Assembly (NCBI RefSeq): GCF_900112575.1
Contig: NZ_FOMH01000003.1
Location: forward strand, 310,001-374,000
DNA length: 64,000 nucleotides
Direction: 5' to 3'
From: Flavobacterium phragmitis
GTDB lineage: Bacteria > Bacteroidota > Bacteroidia > Flavobacteriales > Flavobacteriaceae
A program made the translations under genes and the position numbers. Positions 16,737 to 25,608 of the stretch are shown here, piece by piece. The stretch's first letter is position 1; the number at the start of each line of letters is the position of its first letter. Below the pieces are notes generated by a model. That model was not told where the DNA came from, did not search any database, and worked only from the letters and a program-made list of their open reading frames with translations.

Positions 16737-17300
16737 ATGAAAAAATTCTTTTTAGCAGTATTTTTATGTATTTGCGCAAATGGATTCGCGCAATTGATAC
16801 AAGTTGGACCTCAAATTTCTACGAATATCACTTCTATAAATACCAGTAATTTTAGTTCTGATCATACTAATACGGGAATTGGTTTTGCTGCATTTGCCAG
16901 AATAAATCTTTTGCTTTTTTATGGTCAAGCCGAATTTGGTTATGCAAAATCCAATTTCAGTGTTTATCAAAATGGTGTGGGTGAAACCGAATTTAAACTA
17001 GGAGGAACTGATGCTTCGCTGATTTTTGGATATAAACTTATTCCACTAGGAAAACTAGGAAACGTACGAATTTTTGCGGGATACAATTGGAAAAATTATT
17101 CCAGCATTAGTACCAGCAATAATTTAAATTCTATTGCAATAGACAAAAACAACCACAGTATAATAGGCGGCGCTGGAGTTGATCTTTGGAAATTAACTTT
17201 TGATATAAGATATCTTGCAGGATTAAATGATATAGATTCTTCTAATGGCGAAATTAAAACTGGAGTTACAAACTTTTCTCTCGGATTTAAATTCTTGTAG
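16737..17300 (+). CDS. Outer membrane beta-barrel protein (PorT/OmpW-like)
   Basis: This 187-residue protein has a signal peptide ending CANGFAQ. Short amphipathic strands with Gly/Tyr turns follow (VGPQISTNIT, GIGFAAFARINLLLFYGQAEFGY, LGKLGNVRIFAGYNWKNY), and the last strand ends in Phe-Leu (NFSLGFKFL), typical for outer membrane barrels. It is probably an eight-stranded barrel of the PorT-like/OMP_b-brl group. It is monocistronic and followed by a hairpin-rich block at 17322-17440. Confidence 0.8.
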   Translation: MKKFFLAVFLCICANGFAQLIQVGPQISTNITSINTSNFSSDHTNTGIGFAAFARINLLLFYGQAEFGYAKSNFSVYQNGVGETEFKLGGTDASLIFGYKLIPLGKLGNVRIFAGYNWKNYSSISTSNNLNSIAIDKNNHSIIGGAGVDLWKLTFDIRYLAGLNDIDSSNGEIKTGVTNFSLGFKFL

Positions 17301-17321
17301 AGCATCTACTATATAAAAAAA

Positions 17322-17430
17322 GAGGCTGTCTCAAAAGTAAAATCAAGCTGTTGAGAATCGCGTAAATGGAAAATTTCTCCGATAGGTACCCAAATAAAAA
17401 AGAGGTTGTCTCGACTTTTGAGACAGCCTC
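17322..17430. repeat. 109-bp element with 17-bp perfect inverted ends (MITE-like)
   Basis: GAGGCTGTCTCAAAAGT at 17322-17338 and ACTTTTGAGACAGCCTC at 17414-17430 are perfect inverted copies. Between them lies non-coding sequence and a third, near-identical arm GAGGTTGTCTC at 17402-17412, which pairs with 17420-17430. The end sequence resembles the termini of IS1182-type elements (recalled, not searched). It contains no gene and no clear target duplication. Confidence 0.6.
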
Positions 17431-17440
17431 CTTTTTTATT
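17402..17440. terminator. Bidirectional terminator within the repeat
   Basis: GAGGTTGTCTC (17402-17412) pairs with GAGACAGCCTC (17420-17430) in an 11-bp stem with a T-run on each strand. It serves the barrel gene (+) and the 17439-18053 gene (-). Confidence 0.75.
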
Positions 17441-18053
17441 AAAACTTAGTGTAATAACTTTCTTCGTTATCGTTTTTTATTTTTTCGATTCCATCTTCTG
17501 TTTTAACTGCTACATTGATTACATGAAGCACATCTGCTTTTTCATTAAGACTGCAGTTCCAAATAGTACCATCAGAAAGGATAATCTCAGAAAACAATGA
17601 TACCGTATTATTGGCATCATTATAAATTAAATCTTCTGTTTTTAAAAGCTTCTTAGCTTTCGTTTTTTTATCTACTTCGTAAAACAAAATCTGATTTTCT
17701 TTAATTTCAATCAGTTCTTCAACTACTGATTGGTTTTCAGTCTCTGCAGTTGTACTTGCCCAAACCGGCTGGCTTCCAGACCTTTTCCAGGTACCAACTG
17801 CTTGATCCAAGATTTCTTTTCGCAGTACTTCACGCAAAGTATCTACTTTTTTTATTGCTTCCTGAGCAATTTCGTTTTCAGGTTTAATTTTAGCCGCTAA
17901 AGAGAATAAATCTATAGCTTTAACAAAATCAGCTTTTTTGTAGTAGGAAATAGCTAATTCATACTTGCTTTTTTGAAATGCAGTCTTTTGGTCATTTTGT
18001 CCAAAAAATTGAAGGCTAATCAAAAAAACAATTAGGGGGAATGTTTTTTTCAT
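17439..18053 (-). CDS. Exported TPR-containing hypothetical protein
   Basis: This 204-residue protein has a signal peptide ending LQFFGQ. One to two TPR-like repeats follow (residues about 27-75; SKYELAISYYKKADFVKAID, SLAAKIKPENEIAQEAIKK). The C-terminal beta-rich domain has GTWKRSGSQPVW and NTVSLFSEIILSDGTIWNCS and may be a lipocalin-like or ligand-binding fold. It is periplasmic and of unknown function. It stands alone, with a terminator overlapping the end of the gene. Confidence 0.65.
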   Translation of the reverse strand: MKKTFPLIVFLISLQFFGQNDQKTAFQKSKYELAISYYKKADFVKAIDLFSLAAKIKPENEIAQEAIKKVDTLREVLRKEILDQAVGTWKRSGSQPVWASTTAETENQSVVEELIEIKENQILFYEVDKKTKAKKLLKTEDLIYNDANNTVSLFSEIILSDGTIWNCSLNEKADVLHVINVAVKTEDGIEKIKNDNEESYYTKF

Positions 18054-18149
18054 TATAATGGGGGATTGATTTGTTGCTCTGCAAACCTAATTTTTTTGAA
18101 TAAAGTTTCCTACTTTTTTCATGTATTTTTAAACTATTTAAAATGAATC

Positions 18150-18195
18150 AAAATAAAAAGAGAACCTAAAACATTAGATTCTCTTTTTATTTTAT
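18150..18195 (-). terminator. Terminator of the M1/ACT operon
   Basis: AAATAAAAAGAGAA (about 18152-18165) pairs with TTCTCTTTTTATTTT downstream of the ACT-domain gene on the minus strand, with a loop of about 15 nt and T-rich ends. Confidence 0.7.
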
Positions 18196-18207
18196 TGAAC
18201 TTTGTTA

Positions 18208-18600
18208 TTAATTCGAAAATGAATTCAAGACTTCAATCGCTTTTTTTGCATCTTTTTCATTTACAAAAATATGATCGTGATAATAAGCTGCCACGACATT
18301 ACAACTGATTCCATTATCCGAAAGTGCTTTCGAAAACGCGGCTGTTAAACCCACAGCTTCTAACGACGAATGTACTGTAAGCGTTATCCAAGCCATTAGA
18401 ACGGAATACTCTAATTGCAATAAATCAGCAGTTTCTTTTTTTAGTATTAAAGTAATTGCTTCTTTTTCCCTGAAAAACATTTCTACAATATCTAGATTAA
18501 TGTTTCCCAAATTTTCTACCTGACAAAAAACATAATTTCCTGCATTCAATTCAGGTTTCATGCTTTTTAGTAATTGTTTTAAATCTTTTTCTCCAGACAT
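18208..18600 (-). CDS. ACT-domain protein
   Basis: This 130-residue protein has two ACT-like halves. The first is LNAGNYVFCQVENLGNINLD with FREKEAITLILKKETA. The second is YSVLMAWITLTVHSSLEAVGLTA with a GISCNVVAAYYHDHIFVN segment. Proteins of this layout (the DUF3/CASTOR-like ACT group) bind amino acids and act as allosteric or sensor modules, not enzymes. The gene starts 6 nt after the stop of the M1 peptidase, so both are co-transcribed. Whether it senses released amino acids is only a guess. Confidence 0.8.
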   Translation of the reverse strand: MSGEKDLKQLLKSMKPELNAGNYVFCQVENLGNINLDIVEMFFREKEAITLILKKETADLLQLEYSVLMAWITLTVHSSLEAVGLTAAFSKALSDNGISCNVVAAYYHDHIFVNEKDAKKAIEVLNSFSN

Positions 18601-18606
18601 TTTTAA

Positions 18607-20484
18607 TTATTTCACCATTAGGCTATTATTTTTAGGAGTTGCATCCATAAAAATACCACCGTCAAGTTCTACTTGTTTAATTTTCTTTGTGTTTTTCAAC
18701 ACAATTTTAGCCATTTTTTGATTCTTTTCCCAAATTGCAGGCGTTTGATGTAAAGTTACTTTTGAATTATCTGCATAAGTAATTATAACATCAAAAGGAA
18801 TCGCAAAACCACCAATATTCTCTACTGTAATAACTTTATTATCAGCAGAAACACTTTTAACTGCAATATCTAAATAATGGTTTGTAAAGAACCAATTATT
18901 GAAAAACCAATTTAGGTTCTTTCCTGTTGAGGTATTGAAAGAATTAAAATAATCCCATGGAATTGGATGTTTTCCGTTCCAAGTATCCATGTAATCGTGC
19001 AATGCTTTTTTGAACAATTCATCGCCTAACATGTCTTTTAAAGCCAGATAAGACAAAGAAGCTTTTCCGTATGAATTATTTCCATAACCCGCTCCAGAAA
19101 CCTGCGTAGACATTGAGATAATCGGCTGATCTTCTTCTGTAGAGCGATCGTTGATATATCCTTTTACTCTAAAATTTTTATAAAATGCATCTGCAGCTTC
19201 TTTTCCATGCTCATCAATTCCGATTAAATATTCAAAAGTAGTTGCCCATCCTTCATCCATAAAAGCATAACGCGTTTCATTAATTCCCATATAAAAAGGA
19301 AAATAAGTATGTGCAACTTCATGATCTTGTACCAATTGTGCAAATTTTGCATCTCCCATCTGCGAATCATTACACATCATTGGATATTCCATATCTGCAA
19401 AACCTTGAAAAGCCGTCATTTTAGAAAAAGGGTACGGAACTCCAGGCCAATTATTAGAAAACCAATCTAAAGCGAATTGATTATTCTTTACCGAATTTAC
19501 AAAATCAGTTCCATTAACATCATAAGCTGCTTGTACACTTGCGCGACGATTTGTTTTCTTATCGACAACCACACTGCTTGCATCCCACAAATAATGATCA
19601 CTTAAACCAAATGTAACATCAGTAATATTTTTCGCTTCAAACTTCCAAACATTCCAATCGTATTGTTTCGTCACAATACCGCTTTTCATTTCTTGTTCGT
19701 TTGCGATATGCAAGATTTCATCTGTTGTATAAGACTTTTTCAAACGAGCTGCAAATTCCGGCTGTAAAACCTCGTCTGGATTTACTAAATCCCCCGTCGC
19801 ATAAACAATATAATTTTTAGGTGCTTTTACAGAGAAAACATAATCATTAAAATCATTATAAAACTCCTGACGATCTGTATGCGGCAACATATCCCAGCCA
19901 TTATAATCATCATAAACCGAAACTCGCGGATAACTATAGGCAACAAAAAAAGTAGTTTCGTCTATTTGACCTTCTCTGCCACTTTCTTTAGACAACGGAT
20001 AACTCCATTGGATATTTATGATGGTTTTTGAGTTCGGTAAAATTGCTTTTTTCAATTTTACAGTTCCAACTGTCCCCCATTTTCTGGCATTTTCTTTATA
20101 AACCTCGTTCTCTATTTTTAGTAATGAGATAGTTAATCCATCACTTAAAAAATCATCACTTACACTGCTTCCTCTAGGCGAGGATGGTTTATGAAGATTG
20201 TTCACAAATCGGATGGCCAAACTTCTTAAAGTGTCTTTACTGTTGTTTTCGTAGATAATGGTTTCTGTTCCACTTACAATTTTCGTTGCAGGATCAACAG
20301 CAATTTCCATATTATATTTTCCGTGGTTCTGCCAGTAGTTAGTTCCAGGTTTTCCGTCTTTAGAACGTGTTCCGTTTAGGTAAGCCTGTTTTATATTTCT
20401 TGGCATATAAAGTTCCTGAGCAAAGGTATTTTGGGTAAAAAAAACAAATGCTACTACTGCAAAATGCAATATTCTCTTTTCCAT
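18607..20484 (-). CDS. Secreted M1-family metallopeptidase
   Basis: This 625-residue protein has a signal peptide ending NTFAQ. The N-terminal beta domain covers about residues 50-300. The catalytic domain has the zinc motif HEVAH (His388, Glu389, His392) and the third ligand Glu411 in FMDEGWA. The exopeptidase GAMEN-type loop reads GFADMEYPM. It releases N-terminal residues from peptides outside the cytoplasm. A second M1 peptidase lies at 48787-50463 but differs in length and sequence. The downstream ACT protein gene overlaps its transcript. Confidence 0.93.
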   Translation of the reverse strand: MEKRILHFAVVAFVFFTQNTFAQELYMPRNIKQAYLNGTRSKDGKPGTNYWQNHGKYNMEIAVDPATKIVSGTETIIYENNSKDTLRSLAIRFVNNLHKPSSPRGSSVSDDFLSDGLTISLLKIENEVYKENARKWGTVGTVKLKKAILPNSKTIINIQWSYPLSKESGREGQIDETTFFVAYSYPRVSVYDDYNGWDMLPHTDRQEFYNDFNDYVFSVKAPKNYIVYATGDLVNPDEVLQPEFAARLKKSYTTDEILHIANEQEMKSGIVTKQYDWNVWKFEAKNITDVTFGLSDHYLWDASSVVVDKKTNRRASVQAAYDVNGTDFVNSVKNNQFALDWFSNNWPGVPYPFSKMTAFQGFADMEYPMMCNDSQMGDAKFAQLVQDHEVAHTYFPFYMGINETRYAFMDEGWATTFEYLIGIDEHGKEAADAFYKNFRVKGYINDRSTEEDQPIISMSTQVSGAGYGNNSYGKASLSYLALKDMLGDELFKKALHDYMDTWNGKHPIPWDYFNSFNTSTGKNLNWFFNNWFFTNHYLDIAVKSVSADNKVITVENIGGFAIPFDVIITYADNSKVTLHQTPAIWEKNQKMAKIVLKNTKKIKQVELDGGIFMDATPKNNSLMVK

Positions 20485-20814
20485 AAGTTATTCTTAGGTC
20501 TTTTAAATTAATTTTTGATAACAAATTAGTGGATTTCTTTCGACTATTGTTACAAAGCATTGCAAATTTAATTATTAATTGTGAATTGTTATGAGGTTGG
20601 TGGTTTGTAGTTTATTGTTTATTGTTTGTTGTTTATTGTTTGTTGTTTGTTGTTCGTTGTGGTTAGAGCTAACACTTCTAACTTCTAACTTCTAACTTTT
20701 AACAAGAAAACTTAGAATCTTAGCATCTTAGTATCTCAGCATCTTAAAAAATAAAAAACCGTCTGCCACTAAAGCGACAAACGGTATCTACAAATTAATA
20801 TATAACCTTGATGA
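20485..20814. repeat. Intergenic block of three short tandem repeats
   Basis: No gene lies here. From 20610 there are seven 7-bp units TTTATTG/TTTGTTG, then three to four CTTCTAA units near 20670-20700. At 20711-20750 there is a 40-bp element of five 8-bp units: CTTAGAAT, CTTAGCAT, CTTAGTAT, CTCAGCAT, CTTAAAAA. The same 8-bp design recurs at seven other places in this window. The GapN terminator follows at 20745-20785. Confidence 0.8.
20745..20785 (-). terminator. Terminator of the GapN-like gene
   Basis: On the minus strand an imperfect stem ACCGTTTGTC..GGCAGACGGT is followed by a long T-run (A-run 20745-20757 on +), 30 nt after the stop of the dehydrogenase gene. Confidence 0.75.
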
Positions 20815-22395
20815 CTACAAAATATAATCGGTATTAATAAAATTCGATTCTTTGCTGTTCAGCAATTCCTGCAGAATCTCATTATTATAATCGATATCTT
20901 TTGAAGCTACAAACGTACGGATTGAGAAAGAACGCAAAGCATCTGGAATGCTCAAAGTTCCCACAGCCGAATCTTTACGTCCTGTAAAAGGGAACGCGTC
21001 TGGTCCTCTTTGGCAAGAACTATTTAAGTTTACTCTGCAAACTAAGTTTACCAAAGCATCAATAAGTGGTGCAAGTGTCTTAATATCTTTACCAAACAAA
21101 CTTACCTGCTGACCGTAATTTGATTCAGCCATATCTTTCAATGGTTCTTTAATGTCTTTGAACGAAAGAACTGGAACTACCGGTCCAAATTGTTCTTCGT
21201 GATACACTCGCATTTCCTTGTTTACCGGATATAAAACGGCTGGAAAAATATAATTATCAGTATGTTTTCCTCCTTTTTCATTAATGATTTTTGCTCCTTT
21301 ACCAGTTGCATCATCAATTAATCCTTGAATATAACTTGGTTTTTCTGATTCCGGAAGCGGAGTTAAAGAAACTCCTTTATCCCATGGATTTCCAAAAACT
21401 AAGCTATCTACTTTTTCAGCAAAACGTTTGTTGAATTCTTCTCTAATAGATTCATGAACATATAATACTTTCAAAGCCGTACAACGCTGTCCATTAAAAG
21501 ACAAACTTCCGGTAATACATTCCTGAATAGCTAAATCTAAGTCGGCATCTGGTAAAATGATTGCTGGATTTTTAGCTTCAAGCCCTAAAATCAAACGCAA
21601 TCTATTTTTATTTGGATGCTGGTCTTGTAAAGCAATAGCCGATTTACTGTTTCCAATTAATGCCAAAACATCAATTTTTCCAGATTTCATGATTGGAGAA
21701 GCCACTTCACGTCCTCTACCGTAAACAATGTTGATTACACCTTTTGGAAAACTGCTTCTGAAAGCTTCCAATAATGGTGAAATACATAAAACACCATGTT
21801 TAGCAGGCTTGAAGATTACAGTATTTCCCATAATCAAAGCTGGAATCAACAATGAAAAAGTTTCGTTTAAAGGATAATTATATGGTCCAAGACATAATAC
21901 AACTCCAAGAGGTCCACGACGAATCATAGCGTTTACGCCCTGTACTTTTTCAAAATGCGAGCTGCGTCCGTTTAATTCTTTATAGCTGGCAATAGTATCG
22001 TAAATATATTCTACTGTTCTGTCGAATTCTTTCTGCGAATCTCCTAATGATTTCCCAATTTCCCACATCAAGTATTTTACTACTTCTTCGCGGGTTTCTT
22101 TCATTTGTTTCACAAAATTCTCCATGCTTTTAATACGATCGGCAACTTTCATAGTCGGCCATAAACCTTGCCCCATATCATAAGCATTCGTTGCAGCTTC
22201 AACTACTTCTGCTGCTTCTTTTTCTCCCATAAAAGGAATCGATCCTAATAAAGTCGGCGAATATTTTTCTGTTGAAGAAATAGTAGAAAACACAGGTGTG
22301 GTTTGCCCTGTCCATTGTTTCAATTCTCCATTTACAAGATAAGTATCTTGATTTATCAGCGTATTAATCTGATATTCTTCTGGTATAAAACTCAT
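20815..22395 (-). CDS. gapN: NADP-dependent glyceraldehyde-3-phosphate dehydrogenase (GapN-like)
   Basis: I place the start at 22395 ([13 protein letters not shown]); the longer frame to 22527 would include a terminator and part of the rhodanese gene. The 526-residue aldehyde dehydrogenase has the cofactor-site [11 protein letters not shown] and the catalytic Cys in [11 protein letters not shown]. The Glu region [14 protein letters not shown] and the [11 protein letters not shown] motif are also present. Segments such as [18 protein letters not shown] match the non-phosphorylating GAPDH group, which converts G3P to 3-phosphoglycerate with NADP and supplies NADPH. The exact substrate is inferred from similarity. 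The upstream rhodanese gene is separated by a terminator. Confidence 0.75.
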   Translation of the reverse strand: MSFIPEEYQINTLINQDTYLVNGELKQWTGQTTPVFSTISSTEKYSPTLLGSIPFMGEKEAAEVVEAATNAYDMGQGLWPTMKVADRIKSMENFVKQMKETREEVVKYLMWEIGKSLGDSQKEFDRTVEYIYDTIASYKELNGRSSHFEKVQGVNAMIRRGPLGVVLCLGPYNYPLNETFSLLIPALIMGNTVIFKPAKHGVLCISPLLEAFRSSFPKGVINIVYGRGREVASPIMKSGKIDVLALIGNSKSAIALQDQHPNKNRLRLILGLEAKNPAIILPDADLDLAIQECITGSLSFNGQRCTALKVLYVHESIREEFNKRFAEKVDSLVFGNPWDKGVSLTPLPESEKPSYIQGLIDDATGKGAKIINEKGGKHTDNYIFPAVLYPVNKEMRVYHEEQFGPVVPVLSFKDIKEPLKDMAESNYGQQVSLFGKDIKTLAPLIDALVNLVCRVNLNSSCQRGPDAFPFTGRKDSAVGTLSIPDALRSFSIRTFVASKDIDYNNEILQELLNSKESNFINTDYIL

Positions 22396-22433
22396 AATTT
22401 GGTTATTTAATGGTCTGGTAATTCTATAATCAA

Positions 22434-22462
22434 AAGAAAAAAGAGGCTTTTTTATGCCTCTT
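22434..22462 (-). terminator. Terminator between rhodanese and GapN genes
   Basis: The 7-bp stem AAGAGGC (22441-22447) / GCCTCTT (22456-22462) has a U-rich tail on the minus strand, directly after the rhodanese stop. Confidence 0.7.
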
Positions 22463-22468
22463 CTTCTT

Positions 22469-22780
22469 TTATGGTTGTACTGTTTCGCCTTCCCAATCCA
22501 GGATTCCGCCAAGCAGATTGTAGGCATTTTGTATACCCAATTCGTTCATAATCTGGCATGCTTTTGCACTTCTAGCCCCAGAACGACAGTATACATAATA
22601 ATTTTTATTTTTATCTAATTCTTCAATTTCGTAAATGAACCCCTGCCCTTTATTGATATCAATGTTTAAAGCATTCTCAATGTAGCCGTCATTAAATTCG
22701 TCTTCAGTTCTTACGTCAAGTATAACTGCATTTTCGTCAGCTTCTAACTGAGCAACCCAATCTTCTTGTGATAAATTCAT
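22469..22780 (-). CDS. Single-domain rhodanese
   Basis: This 103-residue protein is one complete rhodanese domain: [20 protein letters not shown], then the active-site loop [13 protein letters not shown] with catalytic Cys65, then [10 protein letters not shown]. Such proteins carry and transfer sulfane sulfur (for example thiosulfate to cyanide or thiol acceptors). It is transcribed divergently from the Crp/Fnr-type regulator at 23157. With TauE, the MBL-rhodanese and the YeeE proteins it forms a sulfur-handling set. A -7 candidate (CAAATTTA on +, 22898-22905) lies upstream. Confidence 0.9.
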   Translation of the reverse strand: MNLSQEDWVAQLEADENAVILDVRTEDEFNDGYIENALNIDINKGQGFIYEIEELDKNKNYYVYCRSGARSAKACQIMNELGIQNAYNLLGGILDWEGETVQP

Positions 22781-23156
22781 AATAAAATGTGTTTTTGTAA
22801 AATTACGACGTTTCTATTTATAAAAAACGTACCAAATGCGATTTCGATTATTATTCTCAGAAAACGTTTTAGAGAAAGTATTATAATCAGTGATTTACAA
22901 ATTTAGTTACTATTTTTAAAAATTCAGTCTACAAAATCGGTAGAAAATAGGATTTTTTCATTTTCATAAAATACATCTAAATTCTAGTTTCTTGACAATT
23001 AATACCAAATCAAACTATTATCTTTGTAACAAATTATAATTTTCAATCTCTTTTTGATAAAATTTAAGTCGTAAAAAATCACATCTGTCAGTTCGAGCGG
23101 AGTCGAGAACTCTATACATCTCGACTCCGCTCGATGTGACAAAACTATTTATAACA
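22781..23156 (+). promoter_or_regulatory. Crp/Fnr promoter and hairpin in its leader
   Basis: The -7 box TATCTTTG lies at 23019-23026, with TTGACA at 22992-22997. Downstream, in the expected 5' leader, TCGAGCGGAGTCGAGA (23093-23108) pairs perfectly with 23119-23134, flanked by TGTCA/TGTGACA. The same type of hairpin occurs at 23885-23942 and at 30318-30420. The start codon is 23 nt after it. A divergent promoter for the rhodanese gene probably lies at 22898-22905. Confidence 0.65.
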
Positions 23157-23783
23157 ATGCAAAATTCATTAAAAACCATCTTTCCTAATTTCTCCAACGA
23201 ACTTATTGCTACTATTGAAGAAAATGGAAGTCTTCAGGATTTTGAGGCCGGAACTATTTTGATGCGTACAGGGCAATACATCAAGAATACGGCATTAATT
23301 ACCAAAGGTAAAATCAAAATTTATCGTCAGGGTGAAGATGGCGGCGAATTTTTATTGTATTATTTACAACCAGGCCAAGCTTGCGCAATTTCAATGATCT
23401 GCACGGCAAAAAGCGAAAAAAGCCAAATTATGGCCAAAGTGGTTGAAGATGTTTCGGTAATGATGATTCCACTGCAATCTATGGATAAATGGATGATGGA
23501 GCATCGAAGCTGGTACGAATTTGTCATTGAAACCTACAGAAGCCGTTTTGAAGAAGTTTTGGAAGTAGTCGATAATATTGCTTTCCGTTCTATGGACGAA
23601 CGTTTAGAGTTTTATTTAAAAAGACACTCAGATGCCTGTGGCTGTTCTGAAGTTAATCTTTCACATCAAGAAATCGCAACCGAATTGAATACTTCTCGAG
23701 AAGTTGTTTCCAGATTACTCAAAAAAATGGAACAACGCGGTCTGGTAAAACTCAACCGAAACCAGATTGAATTATTAAAGTAA
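23157..23783 (+). CDS. Crp/Fnr-family transcriptional regulator
   Basis: I chose the start at 23157 (MQNSLKTIFPNFSN, 208 residues). The protein has a cyclic-nucleotide-binding-like sensor domain (about 20-120), the dimerisation helix, and a C-terminal HTH (LSHQEIATELNTSREVVSRLLKKME). It does not have the Fnr N-terminal Cys cluster. It carries Cys76 and Cys82 in the sensor domain and Cys161/Cys163 (DACGCSEV) just before the HTH, which could act as a thiol or persulfide switch (inference). Its neighbours are a rhodanese (divergent) and a TauE permease. Matching palindromes before tauE and the MBL-rhodanese gene fit it as their activator. Confidence 0.88.
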   Translation: MQNSLKTIFPNFSNELIATIEENGSLQDFEAGTILMRTGQYIKNTALITKGKIKIYRQGEDGGEFLLYYLQPGQACAISMICTAKSEKSQIMAKVVEDVSVMMIPLQSMDKWMMEHRSWYEFVIETYRSRFEEVLEVVDNIAFRSMDERLEFYLKRHSDACGCSEVNLSHQEIATELNTSREVVSRLLKKMEQRGLVKLNRNQIELLK

Positions 23784-23990
23784 AAGTTTTTTTTTCCACA
23801 GATTAAAAGGATTATTATGATTTCTTTTTATTAAGAATAGAAAATCCATCTAATCCTTTTAATCTGTGGCTAAAATATTTCCTGGTGTCAGGCTGAGCGA
23901 AGTCGAAGCCCAGAAAGGATTTCGACTTCGCTCAATGTGACACAATAATTTGTGAAAATTTGTAAAATTCGTGGCTAAAAAAATCCTTCT
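23784..23990. repeat. Two hairpin repeats between regulator and TauE genes
   Basis: CACAGATTAAAAGGATTA near 23798 pairs with TAATCCTTTTAATCTGTG near 23852. TGAGCGAAGTCGAA (23894-23907) pairs with TTCGACTTCGCTCA (23921-23934) within TGTCA...TGTGACA ends. Both types recur elsewhere in the window (56309-56348, and 23086-23141 and 30318-30420). Confidence 0.75.
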
Positions 23991-24034
23991 GTGATAAATG
24001 TTACTGTGGGATTCTAATTTCCGAGGCAACTTTG
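23991..24034 (+). promoter_or_regulatory. Candidate Crp/Fnr operator and promoter of tauE
   Basis: The palindrome-like GTGATAAATGTTAC (23991-24004) lies 26 bp before the TTTG (24031-24034) of the -7 box CAACTTTG. On the opposite strand 31280-31293 reads GTGACTAATGTTAC, 12 of 14 identical, with exactly the same 26-bp gap to its TTTG. No -33 TTG is visible at either, as expected for an activator-dependent promoter centred near -42. Confidence 0.65.
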
Positions 24035-24050
24035 CATTAAAATAAATGCA

Positions 24051-24836
24051 ATGGAATATTTTGGCTTTTTTGCTTCAATCATAATCGGAATCACACTTGG
24101 CTTAATAGGCGGAGGCGGATCGATTTTGACTATTCCAATTTTAGTTTATTTATTTAAGGTCAATCCAGACCAGGCTACTTCTTACTCTTTGTTTATTGTG
24201 GGATTAACGGCTTTATTTGGCAGTTACAGCCATTATAAAATGGGGAATCTAAAACTGAAGTCGGCTTTGTATTTTGCAGTTCCTTCGGTGGTTTCTATTC
24301 TGATTATACGTGAAGTAATTTTTCCGCAGATTGCCAAAACCTTATTTTGTGTAGCATCCTATACAGTTTCAAAAGATTTTCTGATTATGGTAATCTTTTC
24401 TGTCTTAATGATTACTGCAGCAATTTCGATGATCAAAAAAAATCAGCCCGAAATAAAATCGGCAGAAACCAACTATCTACAATTAAGTATTATTGGATTT
24501 CTAGTTGGAATTGTAACTGGTTTTCTTGGTGCTGGAGGCGGATTCTTAATTATTCCAGCTTTGCTTTTTTTTGCCAATTTACCTATGAAACAAGCTGTTG
24601 GAACCTCGTTATTGATTATTACGATTAATTCCTCAATAGGTTTTGCCGGCGATTTGTACATTGGCACACCTATCAATTATACTTTTCTTTTAAGTGTATC
24701 AGCAATGGCTTTAATCGGAATGTTTATTGGCAGTCAGCTTTCTAAAAAAATAGATGGCTCAAAATTAAAACCGCTTTTTGGGTGGTTTGTACTTGTAATG
24801 GGATTTTACATCATTACAAAAGAAGTCTTGTTCTAA
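24051..24836 (+). CDS. TauE/SafE-family sulfite exporter-like permease
   Basis: This 261-residue membrane protein has eight predicted helices and the internal repeat of the family: IGITLGLIGGGGSILTIP in the first half and VGIVTGFLGAGGGFLIIPAL in the second. Family members move sulfur compounds such as sulfite or sulfoacetate, usually outward. It lies 267 nt after the Crp/Fnr gene, behind a candidate operator. With the MBL-rhodanese it suggests export of sulfite made from persulfide oxidation (inference). Confidence 0.9.
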   Translation: MEYFGFFASIIIGITLGLIGGGGSILTIPILVYLFKVNPDQATSYSLFIVGLTALFGSYSHYKMGNLKLKSALYFAVPSVVSILIIREVIFPQIAKTLFCVASYTVSKDFLIMVIFSVLMITAAISMIKKNQPEIKSAETNYLQLSIIGFLVGIVTGFLGAGGGFLIIPALLFFANLPMKQAVGTSLLIITINSSIGFAGDLYIGTPINYTFLLSVSAMALIGMFIGSQLSKKIDGSKLKPLFGWFVLVMGFYIITKEVLF

Positions 24837-24905
24837 AGTTATACGAAGATCCAGCAGATCAGCGTAGTTTTTTTTATATTTTGAATTTAGTTTTACTTGT
24901 AGAGT

Positions 24906-24984
24906 AATCTTTGTCAAAGCCTAAGCTTTGACAAAGATGAAACTAAAAAAATCCGTTTATCCACGAAGATAAACGGATTTTTTT
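24906..24984 (+). terminator. Tandem hairpins after tauE, second with T-tail
   Basis: CTTTGTCAAAGC/GCTTTGACAAAG around 24910-24938 forms a first hairpin. A second stem, AATCCGTTTATC/GATAAACGGATT (about 24949-24976), is followed by a T-run and is a good terminator. Confidence 0.85.
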
Positions 24985-25061
24985 TGACATGAGTTTTATA
25001 TTAATACAAATGTTGTTTTAAACAAATAAAATAATCAATATTAACCGATACCGTTTCTGTG

Positions 25062-25517
25062 TTATTTTTCTGTTCTCCACCAGTGATAATAATTGTGAAG
25101 TCCATCGTATTCAAATCCACAACGAGGATACAATTGATTTCCTATAACATTTGTTTTTTCTGTTTCCAACATTAACCCACATGCTCCGGTTTCTTCACAC
25201 CATAGTTTACTGCGATCAATTAATGCAACAGACAACCCTTTACTACGATATTCCGGATGAACAAAAAGATCACTTAACAACCATTGCTTTTGCAATTTTG
25301 TGTAATGAAAAAGTTTGTAGAGCTGCACAAATCCAACCGCTTTTTGATCTGCAATTGCTAAAAAAATATCCGATTCATTATTTAATAACCGATCTTTAAG
25401 AAATGCTTTCCCTTTTTCTACATTCGATTCCTGACGATAAAAAACACGATAAAGGTTAAAAAGTTCTGCTACTTCATTGAGATCTTCAATACTTGCTTTT
25501 TTGATTTTGTAATCCAT
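25062..25517 (-). CDS. GNAT-family N-acetyltransferase
   Basis: This 151-residue GNAT protein starts KKASIEDLNEVAELFNLYR, with FLAIADQKAVGFVQLY as the central strands. The acetyl-CoA loop is LFVHPEYRSKGLSVALI (R-S-K-G type), and the C-terminal part is TNVIGNQLYPRCGFEYDG. The C-terminal Tyr-rich end (LHNYYHWWR) is typical of the group. The substrate is unknown. It has no recognised partner in the neighbourhood. Confidence 0.88.
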   Translation of the reverse strand: MDYKIKKASIEDLNEVAELFNLYRVFYRQESNVEKGKAFLKDRLLNNESDIFLAIADQKAVGFVQLYKLFHYTKLQKQWLLSDLFVHPEYRSKGLSVALIDRSKLWCEETGACGLMLETEKTNVIGNQLYPRCGFEYDGLHNYYHWWRTEK

Positions 25518-25608
25518 TGCTTTAAATGTTTAGTTAAAAAGCGAATGTATTACAAAGAAGAAACTCCCCTACAGTCCAGTTTGCAAAAAACAAGCTCGTC
25601 CAGCAATT

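Noticed and set aside
22469..22527. Upstream extension of the GapN-like gene into the rhodanese gene
   Set aside because: The extension crosses a terminator stem and lies out of frame in the rhodanese gene; the Met at 22395 begins the conserved region.
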